Source of the DNA: JAUSNA01 sp964568885
GTDB taxonomy: Bacteria > Patescibacteriota > Microgenomatia > Levybacterales > GWA1-39-11
Assembly (NCBI GenBank): GCA_964568885.1
Contig: CAZMSF010000017.1
Span: 1 to 24,625 of the forward strand
DNA: 24,625 nucleotides
Direction: 5' to 3'
Part shown: piece after piece, positions 12,101-24,100 of the stretch
Layout: each line of letters begins with the position of its first letter
Numbering within the stretch: position 1 is the first letter of the stretch
The notes under the pieces: model-generated
Told to the model about the DNA's origin: nothing
The model's database searches: none
The model's input: the letters and a program-made list of their open reading frames with translations, nothing else
Translations under genes and position numbers: made by a program

Positions 12101-15100
12101 AATTACTACGGGACCGTTAGCTGTAAGCGTTTGACTTGATGAAACTGTAAGTCCACCATTTGCAGTTATTAAGCCAGTAGCTGTCAGCGCGTTATTGACG
12201 GTTGTTGTGCCACTTCCTGCGCCAAGCGAAACGGTTGTTGCAGCACTACCTATATTAAGAGTCGTAGCGTTTGCCGTGAACAAGTTAGCCGTCGATTGAG
12301 TCGTTGCAATAGTTCCGCCGTTTGCATTAATCGTTCCTGATGTCGTGACGTTTCCGGTCAGTGTAGAGGCTCCATCAACCGTGAGGGTTCCATTTGCCTG
12401 AATGTTCCCTGCATTGTTGACCGTAACCCCGGTTGAGCCATATCCGCCACCGACCGTAAGTGAGTCAAATGATGCTGCTGCTGCGTTCGCGGTAAATGAC
12501 GTGGCGTTGGCAAAATTGACGGTCAAATTGTTAACGGTAGCCGTTCCTGTGGAGGCGCCGAGATTAAGCGTAGTTGCCGCGCCACCGATATTCAAAGTTG
12601 TTGCGGTCGCATTAAAGAGATTTGCTGTAGTCTGGTTCGTTGCAAGGGTACCTGAATTGACATTAATGTCTCCTGTTGCAGTAACGGTCCCACCGGTCGC
12701 AATATTTCCGTTGCTTCCCGTTATCGAGAAGTTGGTAGCCGTTACGTCATTTGCGCCCAGGTTCAGTGCATTGACAAGTTCCGGGTCGGAAAGGTCAATA
12801 CCATTTGTGATACCTCCTGCAGCTGCCTGTACTTTAATTCCTGTCGTAAGACTTTCGTTTGTATCAAGATTTTCAACCAATACAAGTTGATTTGCAGGAT
12901 TAGCATTTGAGCCGTTGGCAAGAGCAAATTGTGTAAATCCATTAGAGCCTGCGGATGTAGTTGCCGAAAGGTTGGCGTCGGTCAGGGTCAAGGCTATGTC
13001 GCGTCCGGCTGATGTCGTAATGGTATTTCCACCGTTATATGCGGACTGAAGTGTAATGGTGTTTGCAGAACATTTTACAACATTGTTGGACCCGTCAACA
13101 CAGAGTGTCGTTCCTGTTGCCGTCTGGAGTCCATTCAAGACAATTGTAGAATCAGCATCTGTATTAAAGGTTACGTCGTTTGCAGCGTTTGGAGCAAAGG
13201 TGGCTGCTCCTGACGCGTCGAATGAACGGTCGTTTGGAACGAGTGCATTTCCGTTAAATTGGGCAAGTCCGGTTGATGTGAGAGTGCCTGTCACTGCCAA
13301 ATTATTGTTGACGGTTGTCGTTCCTGTTGCGGCTCCGAGAGTTACAGTTGTTGCCGCACTTCCTATATTAACAGTAGACACTCCGGAGTTATAAAGGGTT
13401 GCGGTTCCTGAAGTTGAGGTGATATCTCCTCCATTAACAGCGATGTCTCCTGTAGCTGTAACGTTACCTGTCAAAGTCGACGTTCCGTCAATTGTCAGGT
13501 TCCCATTTGCCTGTATATCTCCTGTACTCGAAACTGTTACTCCGGTAGAACCATACGCTCCACCTACTTCAAGAGAATTTACCTTTACTAAGGCCGAAAG
13601 AGCGTTAAATGCGGTTGCATTTGAAAGGGTTACCGTCCCATTTGCAATTGTTGCTGTGCCGGTTGCTGCTCCAAGATTAAGAGTCGTTGCAGCGCCACCG
13701 ATATTCAGAGTTGTTGCATTAGTGTTGAATAGGGTAGCGGATGCTTGGCTTGTCGTCACGTCGCCACCATTGACGGCAACGTCTCCGGAGGTTATAATGT
13801 CACCTGATGAACCGGTAATCGAGAAATTGGTGCCGGATACATTATTTGTTCCTAATGCAATAGCTGTCGTGATATTACTGTCCGTTAAGTCTAGCGCAGT
13901 TGTGACGTTGCCTCCCGAAACCCCCGCAATCTTAAGACCTATTGGAAGTGCTCTGTTGGTGTCAAGATTCTGAATAAGAACAAGCTGTGTTGGGTCGGAC
14001 GTTCCTGCACCATCGGCACGGGTAAATGCCGAGTATCCGGTAGAGTCGGTTGCGGTCGTCACAGCAAAATTACTGTCGGTTGTAGTATTTGTTAGCGTGA
14101 ACGCAATATCCCTATTGTCCGAAGTGCTAATCGTGTTGCCTCCGTTATATGCTCCTTGCAACGTGAAAGTTGAGGACGAACACTTCGTTACGTTGTTAGA
14201 CGCATCAATACAAAGCGCGTTGCCCGATATTCCGGGAGTTGTCAATCCGGTCAATGTTAGGAACGAATCGGCGTCAGTTGCAATGGTTACAGAATTTGTT
14301 CCATTCGGAACAAACGTTGCGGATCCGGAGGCATCAAACGCTTGACCGTTTGGAACAATAGCCCCAGCATTTGCAGTCAAAAGTCCATTTGCATTCAAGG
14401 CATTTCTGACAGTTGTCGTACCGGTAATATCTCCCAATGTAAGGGTGGTAGCAGCATTGCCTATGTTAACTGCGGTTGCATTTGTATTGAATAAATTGGC
14501 AGTTGCAGATGTTGTTGTTATGTCTCCGCCGTTAACTGCAATATCTCCGGCCGTTATGATATTTCCAAGTTCGTCAATTGTCAATTTCTGAACTCCACCC
14601 GATTGAAGCTCAAGAAGCGTATTCGTAGCTCCATTCGTGTCATTAATTACAAAGGCATTGGCGGTTCCTTGATTGGTAATAGTAAAATTACTGTCGGTTG
14701 CTGTGTCTGACAGTGTAAATGCGATATCGCGGGCGTCAGATGTCGTAATAGTGTTACCTCCGTTGTACGCTGCTTGCAATGAATTTGAGCCAGCTGCGCA
14801 TTTGACAACATTATTAGATCCGTCAACGCAGAGCTGGGTTCCGACTTGAGTATCAAGTCCGGGAATATTTAAGTATGACCCTGCCGTGTAATCGGTTGTC
14901 AACGTTATGTCATTTGCACCATCAGGATTAAGAGATACCGGTCCCAATGCCGACAATGTCTGACCCGAAGCAACCGTTGCTCCACCATTGAGATTGGTAG
15001 TGCCTGAAATGGTTGTGTCCCCATTGTTGGCAATAAGGAATTTAGTGGTTCCTGATGCGGAGGCGGCAAAAATATCATTTGACGAGGATGCTGTCTGATT

Positions 15101-18100
15101 GACTATGAATGCCGCGCGACCCTTTGAATTCTGTCCATCAACATATAATGATGTCAGAGATGTTGTCGTTCCGGCGCTTACGTTCCCCAAAACGCTTAAC
15201 TCCTTTGTAGCGGCGACATTTCCCCCATTAAGAATAGAGAATACATCGGTTGCCGCATTCTGGAAGACGGCAATAGAACCACCGGACGTGTGGTTATTGA
15301 CCCTCAAAGTTGTTGCTCCACCTGAATTCTGACCTGTAATAGCTGCTTGACCCGAAACTACTGTGAAAGTATTGCCCGATGCTACATTTGTATTTCCATT
15401 AAGATTTATATTTCCTCCGTATACATTCGTCGTTCCTGTTGTAGCCGTTCCCAAATTAAGAGTCGAGGCATTTGAAGTCCCGATTCCGAGGGTTCCCGAG
15501 GTAAGATTGTCAATAGTATTACCTGCTGCAATTCGAATTCCACCACCATTAAGAACTTCAAATTTAGTTGTCCCAGAGGAAGAAGCGGCGATAAGGTCAT
15601 TTGTTGTCGCTCCGTTCTGATCAACGATAAGGGCAGCTCGTCCACCCGTTATCCCACCTTGGACTTGAAGAATAGTGTTGGTAGTCCTTAAGTCTCCCTT
15701 TGCCGCACGGGAAATAGTAGCATCTGTCGTATTTGCTCCTCCTGCTCCAAATCCAAGAGTTCCGGCAGTAGTAAACCCAATGGTTGGATAGGTATCGTTT
15801 GATGCATCAGTGTAAAGACCAATTGAAGTATCGGAGCGTAGTTGATCGAACACATTCAACCCATAATTGAATTCACTTCTATTCCCTGTAGCCAACACTC
15901 TAAATACCGAGTTACAACAATCTCTAAAGTCGGCGAGCCAGTTGTTTGTTCCTCCGGCTTGGAAAGTGAACTGTCCGGTACCCACACCTCCTGAATCGTA
16001 TTTGATTGTTCCTTGATTAGCCGAATTGGTCTGATCTGTAAGAAACAGGTCGTGATTCACCACAAGATCGTTGGTAGCAGTTACCGTTCCTGCTCCATTC
16101 AACGGATTAAGAACAATGTTGCCCGTCGTACTGCCGCCGATAGTTAAGGTATTATTTGCCGTTGTTTGGAGCATGCGGTTACCACCTGCAAGCGTCAAGT
16201 TGCCTGAGATAGAAGCATTTCCGGTTGTAAGCAAGTTGGTTGCATCAATTGTTGCAGTATTTGCTCCGAATGAAAGGGTGGTATTGCCTCCGGAGAATGA
16301 GACGTTGGTGTCTGAAATGGTCAAATCAGAGAACGTCTTTGCCCCACTGAAAGTCTGTGACCCCTCAAGGAACGCAAATGTTCCATTGGTTCCAAGGTCG
16401 GGCAAAGTATAGGTTAAGGACGAAGCAGGGTTTACGGCTGTAAGTGTAATGTCATTTGAATCATCGGTTGATGTGGATCCTTCAAATATCAAATTGTTAC
16501 CTTTTTGGGCTGAGGAGTCAGAACCGGTAAATGCTGTTCCGGTCAGAACATTTCCAACAGCCGTAATCGTCCCTGCACCAACCCCTGAAGCTGACTGCCA
16601 GGAGAGAGCGCCCGTTCCGTCGGTTGTCAAAACATAATTGTTAGAACCGTCATCAGCAGGAAGCGTGTAGCTGATATTCTGGGTTTGGGTTTGAGTCTTA
16701 AAGACCGTCGAGTATGCATTGTCGCCTTCGGAGTAGAGCTTGAGCTGACCACCGACATTGTTGGTTCCGCTTGGCTTATCCTGACCAGAAGTAATTGTGC
16801 CATATGCTGCAAGGCTTCCGTTATTTGAAACGACAAACTTTGTCGCACCCGATGTTGATGCGGTCAAAAGATCGCCAAAGCCTGCATTATCAACTAAAAG
16901 ACCTGCAAAGGTGGTATTTCCGGATAACGACGCGACAGGTTGTGTTCCGGAATTAGCGAATATTCCCCTGACGTCCAACGTACCCAACGGTAAACTTCCG
17001 TTGGTCCCAATTCCTACTCCAGATGAAGCATAGAACCTGGCAACCTCAACCCCTGTGTCACCTTCCCAATAGTTGTCGATGAAAGCAAGGCCGTTACCGG
17101 CTCCGCTCTTATTAACAATTCCGAAAGCCGAAACTCCATTTTGTTGAAATGAAAGCCCAACGTCACCTGCACCAGTTCTTCTAAGTGCCAGTTTCTCACC
17201 ATTTCCACCAGATCCGCTATTGAGAACATCTAATGGCGCAACAGGCGTAATATTGTTATCTCCTACGCCAACATATCCGTCTGTTCCACCTACATACAAT
17301 CTAATGGTACCCGCAGTTGTCGTCAGATTCGTTGCAGTTCTGAATAGAATTTCAGTCGTAGCATATTCAGAGCCCGAACCGCCTCCTATTTGAAGTTGAT
17401 TTTTCGTATTTGAATTTGCCGCCAACATCATGGTAACGGGAAGTGATGAGGCACTATTGTAAGCTGTGGACTTAATCCTTGCGGTCTTATTTGTTGCGTC
17501 GGTTTCAGAGTCGGTCAAAATCAATCCACCGCTACCATTGTTTCCATGGACTATGTGAACAAGTCCGGTACTGTTTCGGGGCCTTAGGAATATATCTCCC
17601 GTCGTGCTTCCACCGATAGTCAGGTCTGTCGCGTTGGTCGATTGTATTGAGCGCAGTCCACCGTAGAACGTAAGGTTACCCGATACTGTTGCGTTACCGC
17701 CCGAAACATCTATCCCATTTGAGAAGGTCTGGAGCGCAGTAAACGTTTGGATCCCTTCAAGGAATGCAAAAGTTCCGGCAGTGCCTATGTCGGGCAATGT
17801 ATATGTCAGGGAAGAAGCAGGATTGGCGGCAGTGACGGTAATGTCATTCCCATCGTCGACGGTTGTTGAACCTTCAAATACGAGTTGGTTACCCTTATTT
17901 GCCGATGAATCCGAACCGGTAAATGCCGTGCCTGTAAGAACATTTCCGACAGCTGTAATTGTTCCCGCACCAATTCCTGACGATGATTGCCATGAAAGTC
18001 CACCCGACCCATCAGTCACAAGAACATAATTACTACTCCCGTCATCAGGTGGCAAGGTGTAAGTCACATTTTGGGTTTGTGTAGCAGTTGTAAATGTCGT

Positions 18101-21100
18101 TGAGAAGTTATTTGCACCTGCTCCAATGAACTTTATTTGGCCCGGCGTATTCGTCGCCAAATCTTCTCCGACAGTAAGACCCGATGAATTCCTGAAGTCG
18201 GCAGACCCATAATCAATCAATGCAGCCGATGAACCCAAGGTGAATGTGTTGGAACCCAATACCTGCGTGTTGTCATTAAGATTGATTGTCCCGGTTGTAT
18301 TTCCACCAAATGTTAATGGTTGATTTGAAGTTGTCTGAATGATACCAGCGCCACCAAACGTCAGATTACCCGATATGGTTGCGTTTCCTACAACGTCAAG
18401 CGCTTCAAGAGGTGAAGTGTTTCCTATCCCAACGTTTCCTGCAAAGTAATTATTGCTTGCTGAAGAGTTGTAAATCGAGAATACTCCCGATGGAATTGTG
18501 GTTCCCCCTATCACAAGGTTTGAATGGTTTGTTCCTGTTGTTTCGCCAATCAGTACTCCGGCATTGTTTGCTCCTTTAGTCATGCCTGCAACATTAAGCC
18601 CGTATTGATTTGTCACCGATCCTGCTCCTGTCGTATTGACCGCATAAAAATGATAAAGGTCGGTAACCGTTCCGCCCGATACAGTGGGTGCTGAAGCAAA
18701 GGATATGAAAGATGGAGTAGTATTTCCGGAGTGGTCAGTATTTGCTACGAACCCGTATTCTGCACCGGTTGAGTTTTGGGAATGAAAGTCTCTGAAGCCG
18801 TACGAGACAGAAGTACCTGAAGAGAGCACTGAACCCGAAACTTCCAGCCTTACGGTGGGAGTTGTGCCAAGTCCAAGCCGTGAGTTTACGGTATCAAAAG
18901 TTGCAAATGGTGAACTCGATTGATTGACTACATTAATAAGTCCCGTTGTATTGCCTCCAAGTGTAAGAGTTTGTTTTGACGTGGACTGCAGGGTTGGAGT
19001 GGTGTAAAGCGTAAGCCCACCCGAGATAGAGGCAGTTCCTTGCGCTAAAAGATTTCCACCAAGCGTTGTAAGGCCTGTACCGACTGAGAATGTGTTAGAA
19101 CCTGTTACTGTGGTATTACCATTTAGAGAAACAGCACCCGTGCCGGTTGAGAATGTGGTAGCACCTGTCTGGGAAATATTATTTGTAAATGTAGCAATTC
19201 CCGCAACATCTAGTGTTCCACCGAGTGTTGTCGCTCCGGTCCCGACAGTAAAGGTATTGCTCCCCAAGACATTTGTGTTGTCATTAAGATTGATTGTCCC
19301 GGTTGAGTTACCGCCAAGAGTCAGCGACTGATTGTTGGTTGTTTGAATTACAGATAGTGCATTCAGTGTCAAGTTACCAGATACTGATGCGCTACCATTC
19401 ACATCAAGTTTTGCCAAGGGCGATGAAGTGCCAATTCCTACATTTCCCTCGATAATCGCACCGTCTGTTGGGGCAAGAATGCTATAAAACGTGCTACCAA
19501 TTGAAGCATTTCCTTTAACGTTGAGTAGAGAACCCCCGCTCAATGCTCCAAGAGTCAATTTCCCTGTTTGGGTAAGTGCCAAGACAGGATTTACCGACGC
19601 ATCATACATATTAAAGAGGTAATTTCTATTTGATTTGACGCTGAATGCCACATTGTTGTCATAAAATGCTGTGTCTCCAACATCCAATCCCCCATTAAGG
19701 AAGGTCGTGCCTGAAACTTGGAATTTTGCAGCAGGATTTGTGACTCCAACTCCAACTTTCCCTGTTGACGGAAGATACAGCCCGGAAGAATCATTACCGG
19801 GAGCAAATGCTATATCTCCCGTTGTTGAACCACCTAGAGTCAAAGTGTTTGCTGCAGTTGTTTGGATACTTCTCGGTGCCCCAGCAAGTGTAAGGTCACC
19901 TGAGAACGATGCATTTGAAGTGGTCGTCAAATTCGTGAAATTACCTGTCGATGGAGTGGTCGCACCAATTGCCGTTCCGTTGATACCTGTTGAGGTTGTA
20001 TTGAAATTAGCTGAGGTAAATGTAACATCATTCGCTCCAAAATTGAGAGATGATGCTCCAAGACCCGAAAGACTGAGCGAACCGGAGGTTGCTGTCAGGC
20101 TTAATGCACCGGTTGTAAGAGTTAGGCCGTTTGAGGCGGTAAGTGTCCCAGCAGATGTAATTGCTCCGGTTCCGGTTGTTGTAATGTTACCGGGGCTTGT
20201 CACTCCCCCTGTAAGTGTCGAAAGTCCGTCGATAGTCAGTGTCCCATTCGCTTGAATATTGCCTGCATTGGAAACTGTTACCCCAGTTGAACCATATCCT
20301 CCGCCGACTTGAAGTGTGTCAACTTTAGCAAGCGCTGCAAGTGCATTTAATTGAGTTGCATTTGAAAGGGTAACAACATCGTTTGCGATAGTAACCGTAC
20401 CGGTCGACGCACCGATATTGATAGTCGTTGAGGCGCCCCCAATATTAAGGGTTGTTGCCGTACTATTAAATAAGGAAGCTGTTGTTGTAGTTGTGGTGAT
20501 ATCAGCCGATGTAGCTCCATTAACAGCCAGATCTCCTCCGGTTGCAATGTCTCCTGTCGCATTTATAGTTCCGTCCGTTGCAATATTTCCGTTGCTACCC
20601 GTCAACGTAAAGTGGGTTGCAGTAATATCGTTAAGTCCAAGTGACAAAGCATTGACAATTTCAGGGTCAGAAACATCAAGTGCGTTTGTAATGCCTCCTG
20701 CAGCAGCCTGTACTTTGATACCTGTCGCAATTGCCCTATCGGTGTCAAGGTTATCTACCAAAATTAACTGTGACGGGTCCGATGTGCCGGCACCGTTAGC
20801 GCGTGTAAATGAGCTATAGCTTGTTGAGTTGTCTGCGGTTGTCACGGTAAAATTACTGTCGGTTGCTGTGTCTGACAGTGTAAATGCGATATCCCGTGCG
20901 TCTGAAGTCTGGATTGTATTTCCTCCGTTATATGCTGATTGCAGTGTGGTTGATGCGGCAGAACATTTGACTACATTATTGGACCCGTCAACGCAGAGGG
21001 TATTTCCGGTCTGGGTATCAAGACCGGTAATATTAAGGTACGAACCGGCAGAGAAGTCGGTCGTAATAGTAATGTCATTTGCTCCATTCGGGTCAATTGC

Positions 21101-24100
21101 AACTGAACCGTTTGCAGTCAATGTTTGGTTTGAAGCAACAGTGAGTCCTCCGTTAGCAGTAATAAGCCCGGTTGAGGTGGTTGTGCCGGATACGCTCAGG
21201 TTATTATTGACGGTTGTTGTTCCGGTTCCGGCTCCGATTCCAAGAGTAGTTGCTGCAGTTGCAAGCGATACGGTCGTAGCATTTGATGAGAATAATGTTG
21301 CAGTTGCCTGAGTCGTTGTGATATCGCCTCCGTTAACAGCAATGTCGCCTGAGGTTGTTACATTTCCTGTGAGTTGTGATGTTCCGGTAATATCCAGGTT
21401 ACCGGTTGCAGTTACATCTCCTGAATTTGAAACTGTGAACTTCGTAACACCTGAAGCAGATGCCGTCAAAATATCCTGGTTTTCAATCTGGTCAAAAATA
21501 GCAAGAGCCTTCCCAGTTGCACCAAGGGTTAATGGACGGGTTACAAAGAGCGCTGAGATAGGACTTGCTGATCCTATGCCAAACTTAGAATTTGGTGCAA
21601 CAACGGTTGAGTTGTTAATAGTTGCTGTTCCGGTTGATGCACCAAGCGTCAAAGTCGTTGCTGCACCGCCGATATTAAGAGTCGTTGCATTGGTGTTAAA
21701 TAAGGAAGCTGACGACTGGGTCGTTGCCAAAATTCCCGAATTTGCATTGATGTCTCCTGTTGCAGTTATTGTTCCGTCTGTAGAAATATTTCCATTTGAT
21801 CCGGTAAGAGTGAAGTGGGTTGCCGAAATATTATTTGCTCCAAGAGCAATTGCGGTTGTGATGTTGCTGTCTGACAAATCTAATGCAGTTGTTACATTTC
21901 CTCCACTGACTCCTGCAATCTTAAGACCAATCGGAAGAGCCCTGTTGGTATCGAGGTTTTGGATAAGAACCAGCTGAGTTGGGTCGGCAGCACCTATTCC
22001 GTCAGCGCGGGTAAATGCCGAATATCCCGTAGAGCCGGTAGCAGTTGTAACCGTGAAATTACTGTCGGTTGACGTGTCTGAAAGCGTAAACGCGATGTCT
22101 CTGGCATCAGACGTCAGAATCGTATTTCCACCGTTATATGCCGATTGCAATGTAGTAGAAGCCGCAGAACACTTAACAACGTGATTTGAACCGTCAATAC
22201 AGAGCGTACTTGCGGTAGCAGTTTGAAGTCCTGCTACTGTCAGGAAAGAATCAGCATCGGTATTGATGGTAACGCCATTGGTGTTGTCGGGCGAGAATGT
22301 GGACTGGCCGCTTGCTGTGAATGTTTGACCGGTTGCAACTGTTGCACCGCCGTTGAATGTTGCAAGACCGGTAACTGTTTCTGTTCCTGAAACCGTGAGG
22401 TTGTTGGCAATGGTCGTTGTTCCTGTTGCCGCACCTAAGGTAACGGTCGTTGCAGCTCCGCCGATATTTAAGGTTGTTGCATTGGCGTTAAAGAGAGTTG
22501 CTGTTGCTGTTGTTGTCGTGATGTCTGCAGATAAGGCGCCATTGACCGCCAAGTCTCCGCCTGCCGTAACATCACCCGTCAAAGTAGATGCACCGTCAAC
22601 CGTAAGCGCTCCGTTTGCTTGAACATTGCCTGCATTGGAAACTGTTACACCCGTTGAACCGTATCCTCCGCCGACTTGAAGTGTGTCAACTTTTGCCAAC
22701 GCCGACAAAGCATTAAAGGCGGTTGCGTTGGAGAAGTCTATTGTCGCATTTGCAATAGTAGCAGTACCGGTTGAAGCACCAAGTGTGAGTGTTGTGGCGG
22801 CTCCGCCGATTGACAAATTGGTTGCTCCTGAATTGAATAAGGTAGCCGTTGTATTTGTCGTTGCAAGGTCTCCTCCATCAACAGTAATATCACCTGCGGT
22901 TGTTATGTTGCCTGTTGCACCGGCTATAGTAAGATTCGTTGCAACGATATCGTTTGCTCCTAATGTTAAGGCATTTACAAGCTCCGGGTCAGAGAGGTCA
23001 ATGCCGTTTGTGATTCCGCCTGCAGCAGCCTGCACCTTAATACCTGTTGTAACGCCCTCATTGACGTCAAGATTTTCAACAAGAACCAGCTGATTTGCGG
23101 GATTTGCGTTTGAGCCATTAGCAAGCGCAAATTGAGTAAAGCCATTAGAACCTGCAGATGCGGTTGCCGAAAGATTTGCATTCGTCAAAGTAAGAGCGAT
23201 ATCGCGGCCATTTGAAGTGGTTATGGTGTTACCACCGTTGTAAGCGGACTGAAGCGTGATGGTATTTGCCGAACACTTCGTAACGTTATTTGACGCATCA
23301 ATACAAAGGGCGGTACCGGCAACAACAGGGGTAGTGAGTCCGTTAAGAGTCAGGAAGGAGTCAGCGTCTGTATTAACGGTTACCCCATTGGTGCCGTTTG
23401 GTGTAAAGATGGCACTTCCGGAAGCATTGAAGAACCTGTCATTTAAAACAAGAACGTCACCATTAAATGTCGAGGTGCCGGAAACCAATAAATTATTGTT
23501 GATTGTTGTTGTTCCTGTTGATGCGCCAAGATTAAGTGATGTTGCCGCACCGCCGATATTGAGGGTCGTTGCTGTAGTGTTGAATAAATTGGCGGTTGTT
23601 TGATTTGTTGAAATCGTTCCTCCATTGGCGTTAATCGTGCCACTTGTTGTGACATTGCCGGTTAATTGTGATGTACCGTCAATTGTTAAGTTCCCGTTCC
23701 CTTGCAAGTCCCCGGCGGAGGATACTGTTACACCCGTGGAGCCGTATCCTCCGCCAATCTCAAGTGAGGAAACCTTTGCCAAAGCTGACAAAGCATTAAA
23801 GGCGGTTGCATTTGAAAGGGTAACAGTAGTATTTACGATAGTTGCAGTGCCGGTTGAAGCACCAAGTGTGAGTGTTGTGGCGGCTCCGCCGATAGAAAGG
23901 TCAGTGGCATTAGTATTAAATAGGGTAGCTGTAGCATTGGTCGTTGTTAGGTCCCCGCCATTGACTGCAATGTCACCCGAAGTTGTGATATTGCCAGATG
24001 AACCGGTTATCGAGAAGTTTGTGCCAGACACATTATTGCCACCAAGAGCAATTGCGGTTGTGATGTTGCTGTCTGACAAATCTAATGCAGTTGTTACATT

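Larger units (their letters stand above)
1..14940 (-). repeat. C-proximal repeat array, units R5-R16 plus the start of R17
   Basis: Twelve CIDGSN units lie here. The shortest spacings are about 1.1 kb. Longer gaps occur where extra linker modules sit: about 1.4 kb between R9 and R10, 1.75 kb between R12 and R13, and 2.1 kb between R14 and R15. GGGYGSTG motifs occur near 385, 1452, 3215, 3568, 4738, 5830, 6490, 7618, 8753, 9843, 10180, 11305, 12436 and 13548. Those at 1452 (GGGYAST) and 13548 (GGAYGST) are variant. The array runs off the left edge inside R17. Confidence 0.85.
16967..19762 (-). repeat. Six VGIGT-type tail-fibre-like motifs in the central block
   Basis: Copies are GKVGVGVTNPAAKFQVSG (about 19705-19762), NVGIGTSSPLAKLDVNG (about 19394-19444), RLGLGTTPTVRLEVSG (about 18830-18880), NVGIGNTSPLEALDVVG (about 18388-18436), YVGVGDNNITPVAPLDVLN (about 17219-17275) and GVGIGTNGSLPLGTLDVRG (about 16967-17020). 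The VGIGTxxPxxxLxVxG pattern is common in bacterial and phage tail-fibre-like proteins. Each is followed by a variable segment of about 100-400 residues. Confidence 0.75.
16110..19905 (-). repeat. Six dispersed IQTT/LTxGGxTTG repeats in the central block
   Basis: The pattern is SG(N/D)LT, then IQTT or LQST, then LTxGGxTTGxI. Copies lie at about 19810-19905 (RSIQTTAANTLTLGGSTTG), 19290-19380 (VIQTTNNQSLTLGGNSTG), 18935-19030 (LQSTSKQTLTLGGNTTG), 18290-18385 (IIQTTSNQPLTFGGNTTG), 17580-17690 (SIQSTNATDLTIGGSTTG) and 16110-16235 (MLQTTANNTLTIGGSTTG). They are about 30 residues each and absent from the flanking arrays, so they define the block. Confidence 0.75.
14940..20250 (-). other. Central tail-fibre-like block interrupting the repeat array
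   Basis: The same frame continues, but CIDGSN units and GGGYGSTG motifs are absent for over 5 kb (about 1,770 codons). In their place are VGIGTxxPxxxLxVxG-type motifs, six copies of an SGNLTL...IQTT...LTxGGxTTG repeat, a duplicated YTLP/DDG/LSWQ segment, three FDQ mini-modules, and less repetitive stretches with aromatic, His, Trp and Met residues. Such mixtures are typical of tail-fibre-like and adhesin-like proteins. No peptidase S74 (intramolecular chaperone) domain was recognised here, and such a domain would be expected at a C-terminus rather than internally. Boundaries are approximate. Confidence 0.75.

Noticed and set aside
14560..14940. Pseudogenisation or frameshift at truncated unit R5
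   Set aside because: The reading frame stays open and moves directly into another recognisable module, so this is module exchange and not a broken gene.
14940..20250. Prophage tail genes as separate coding sequences
   Set aside because: Tail-fibre-like motifs are present, but the frame is continuous with both flanking arrays, with no stop, start or intergenic gap. No other phage gene is visible.
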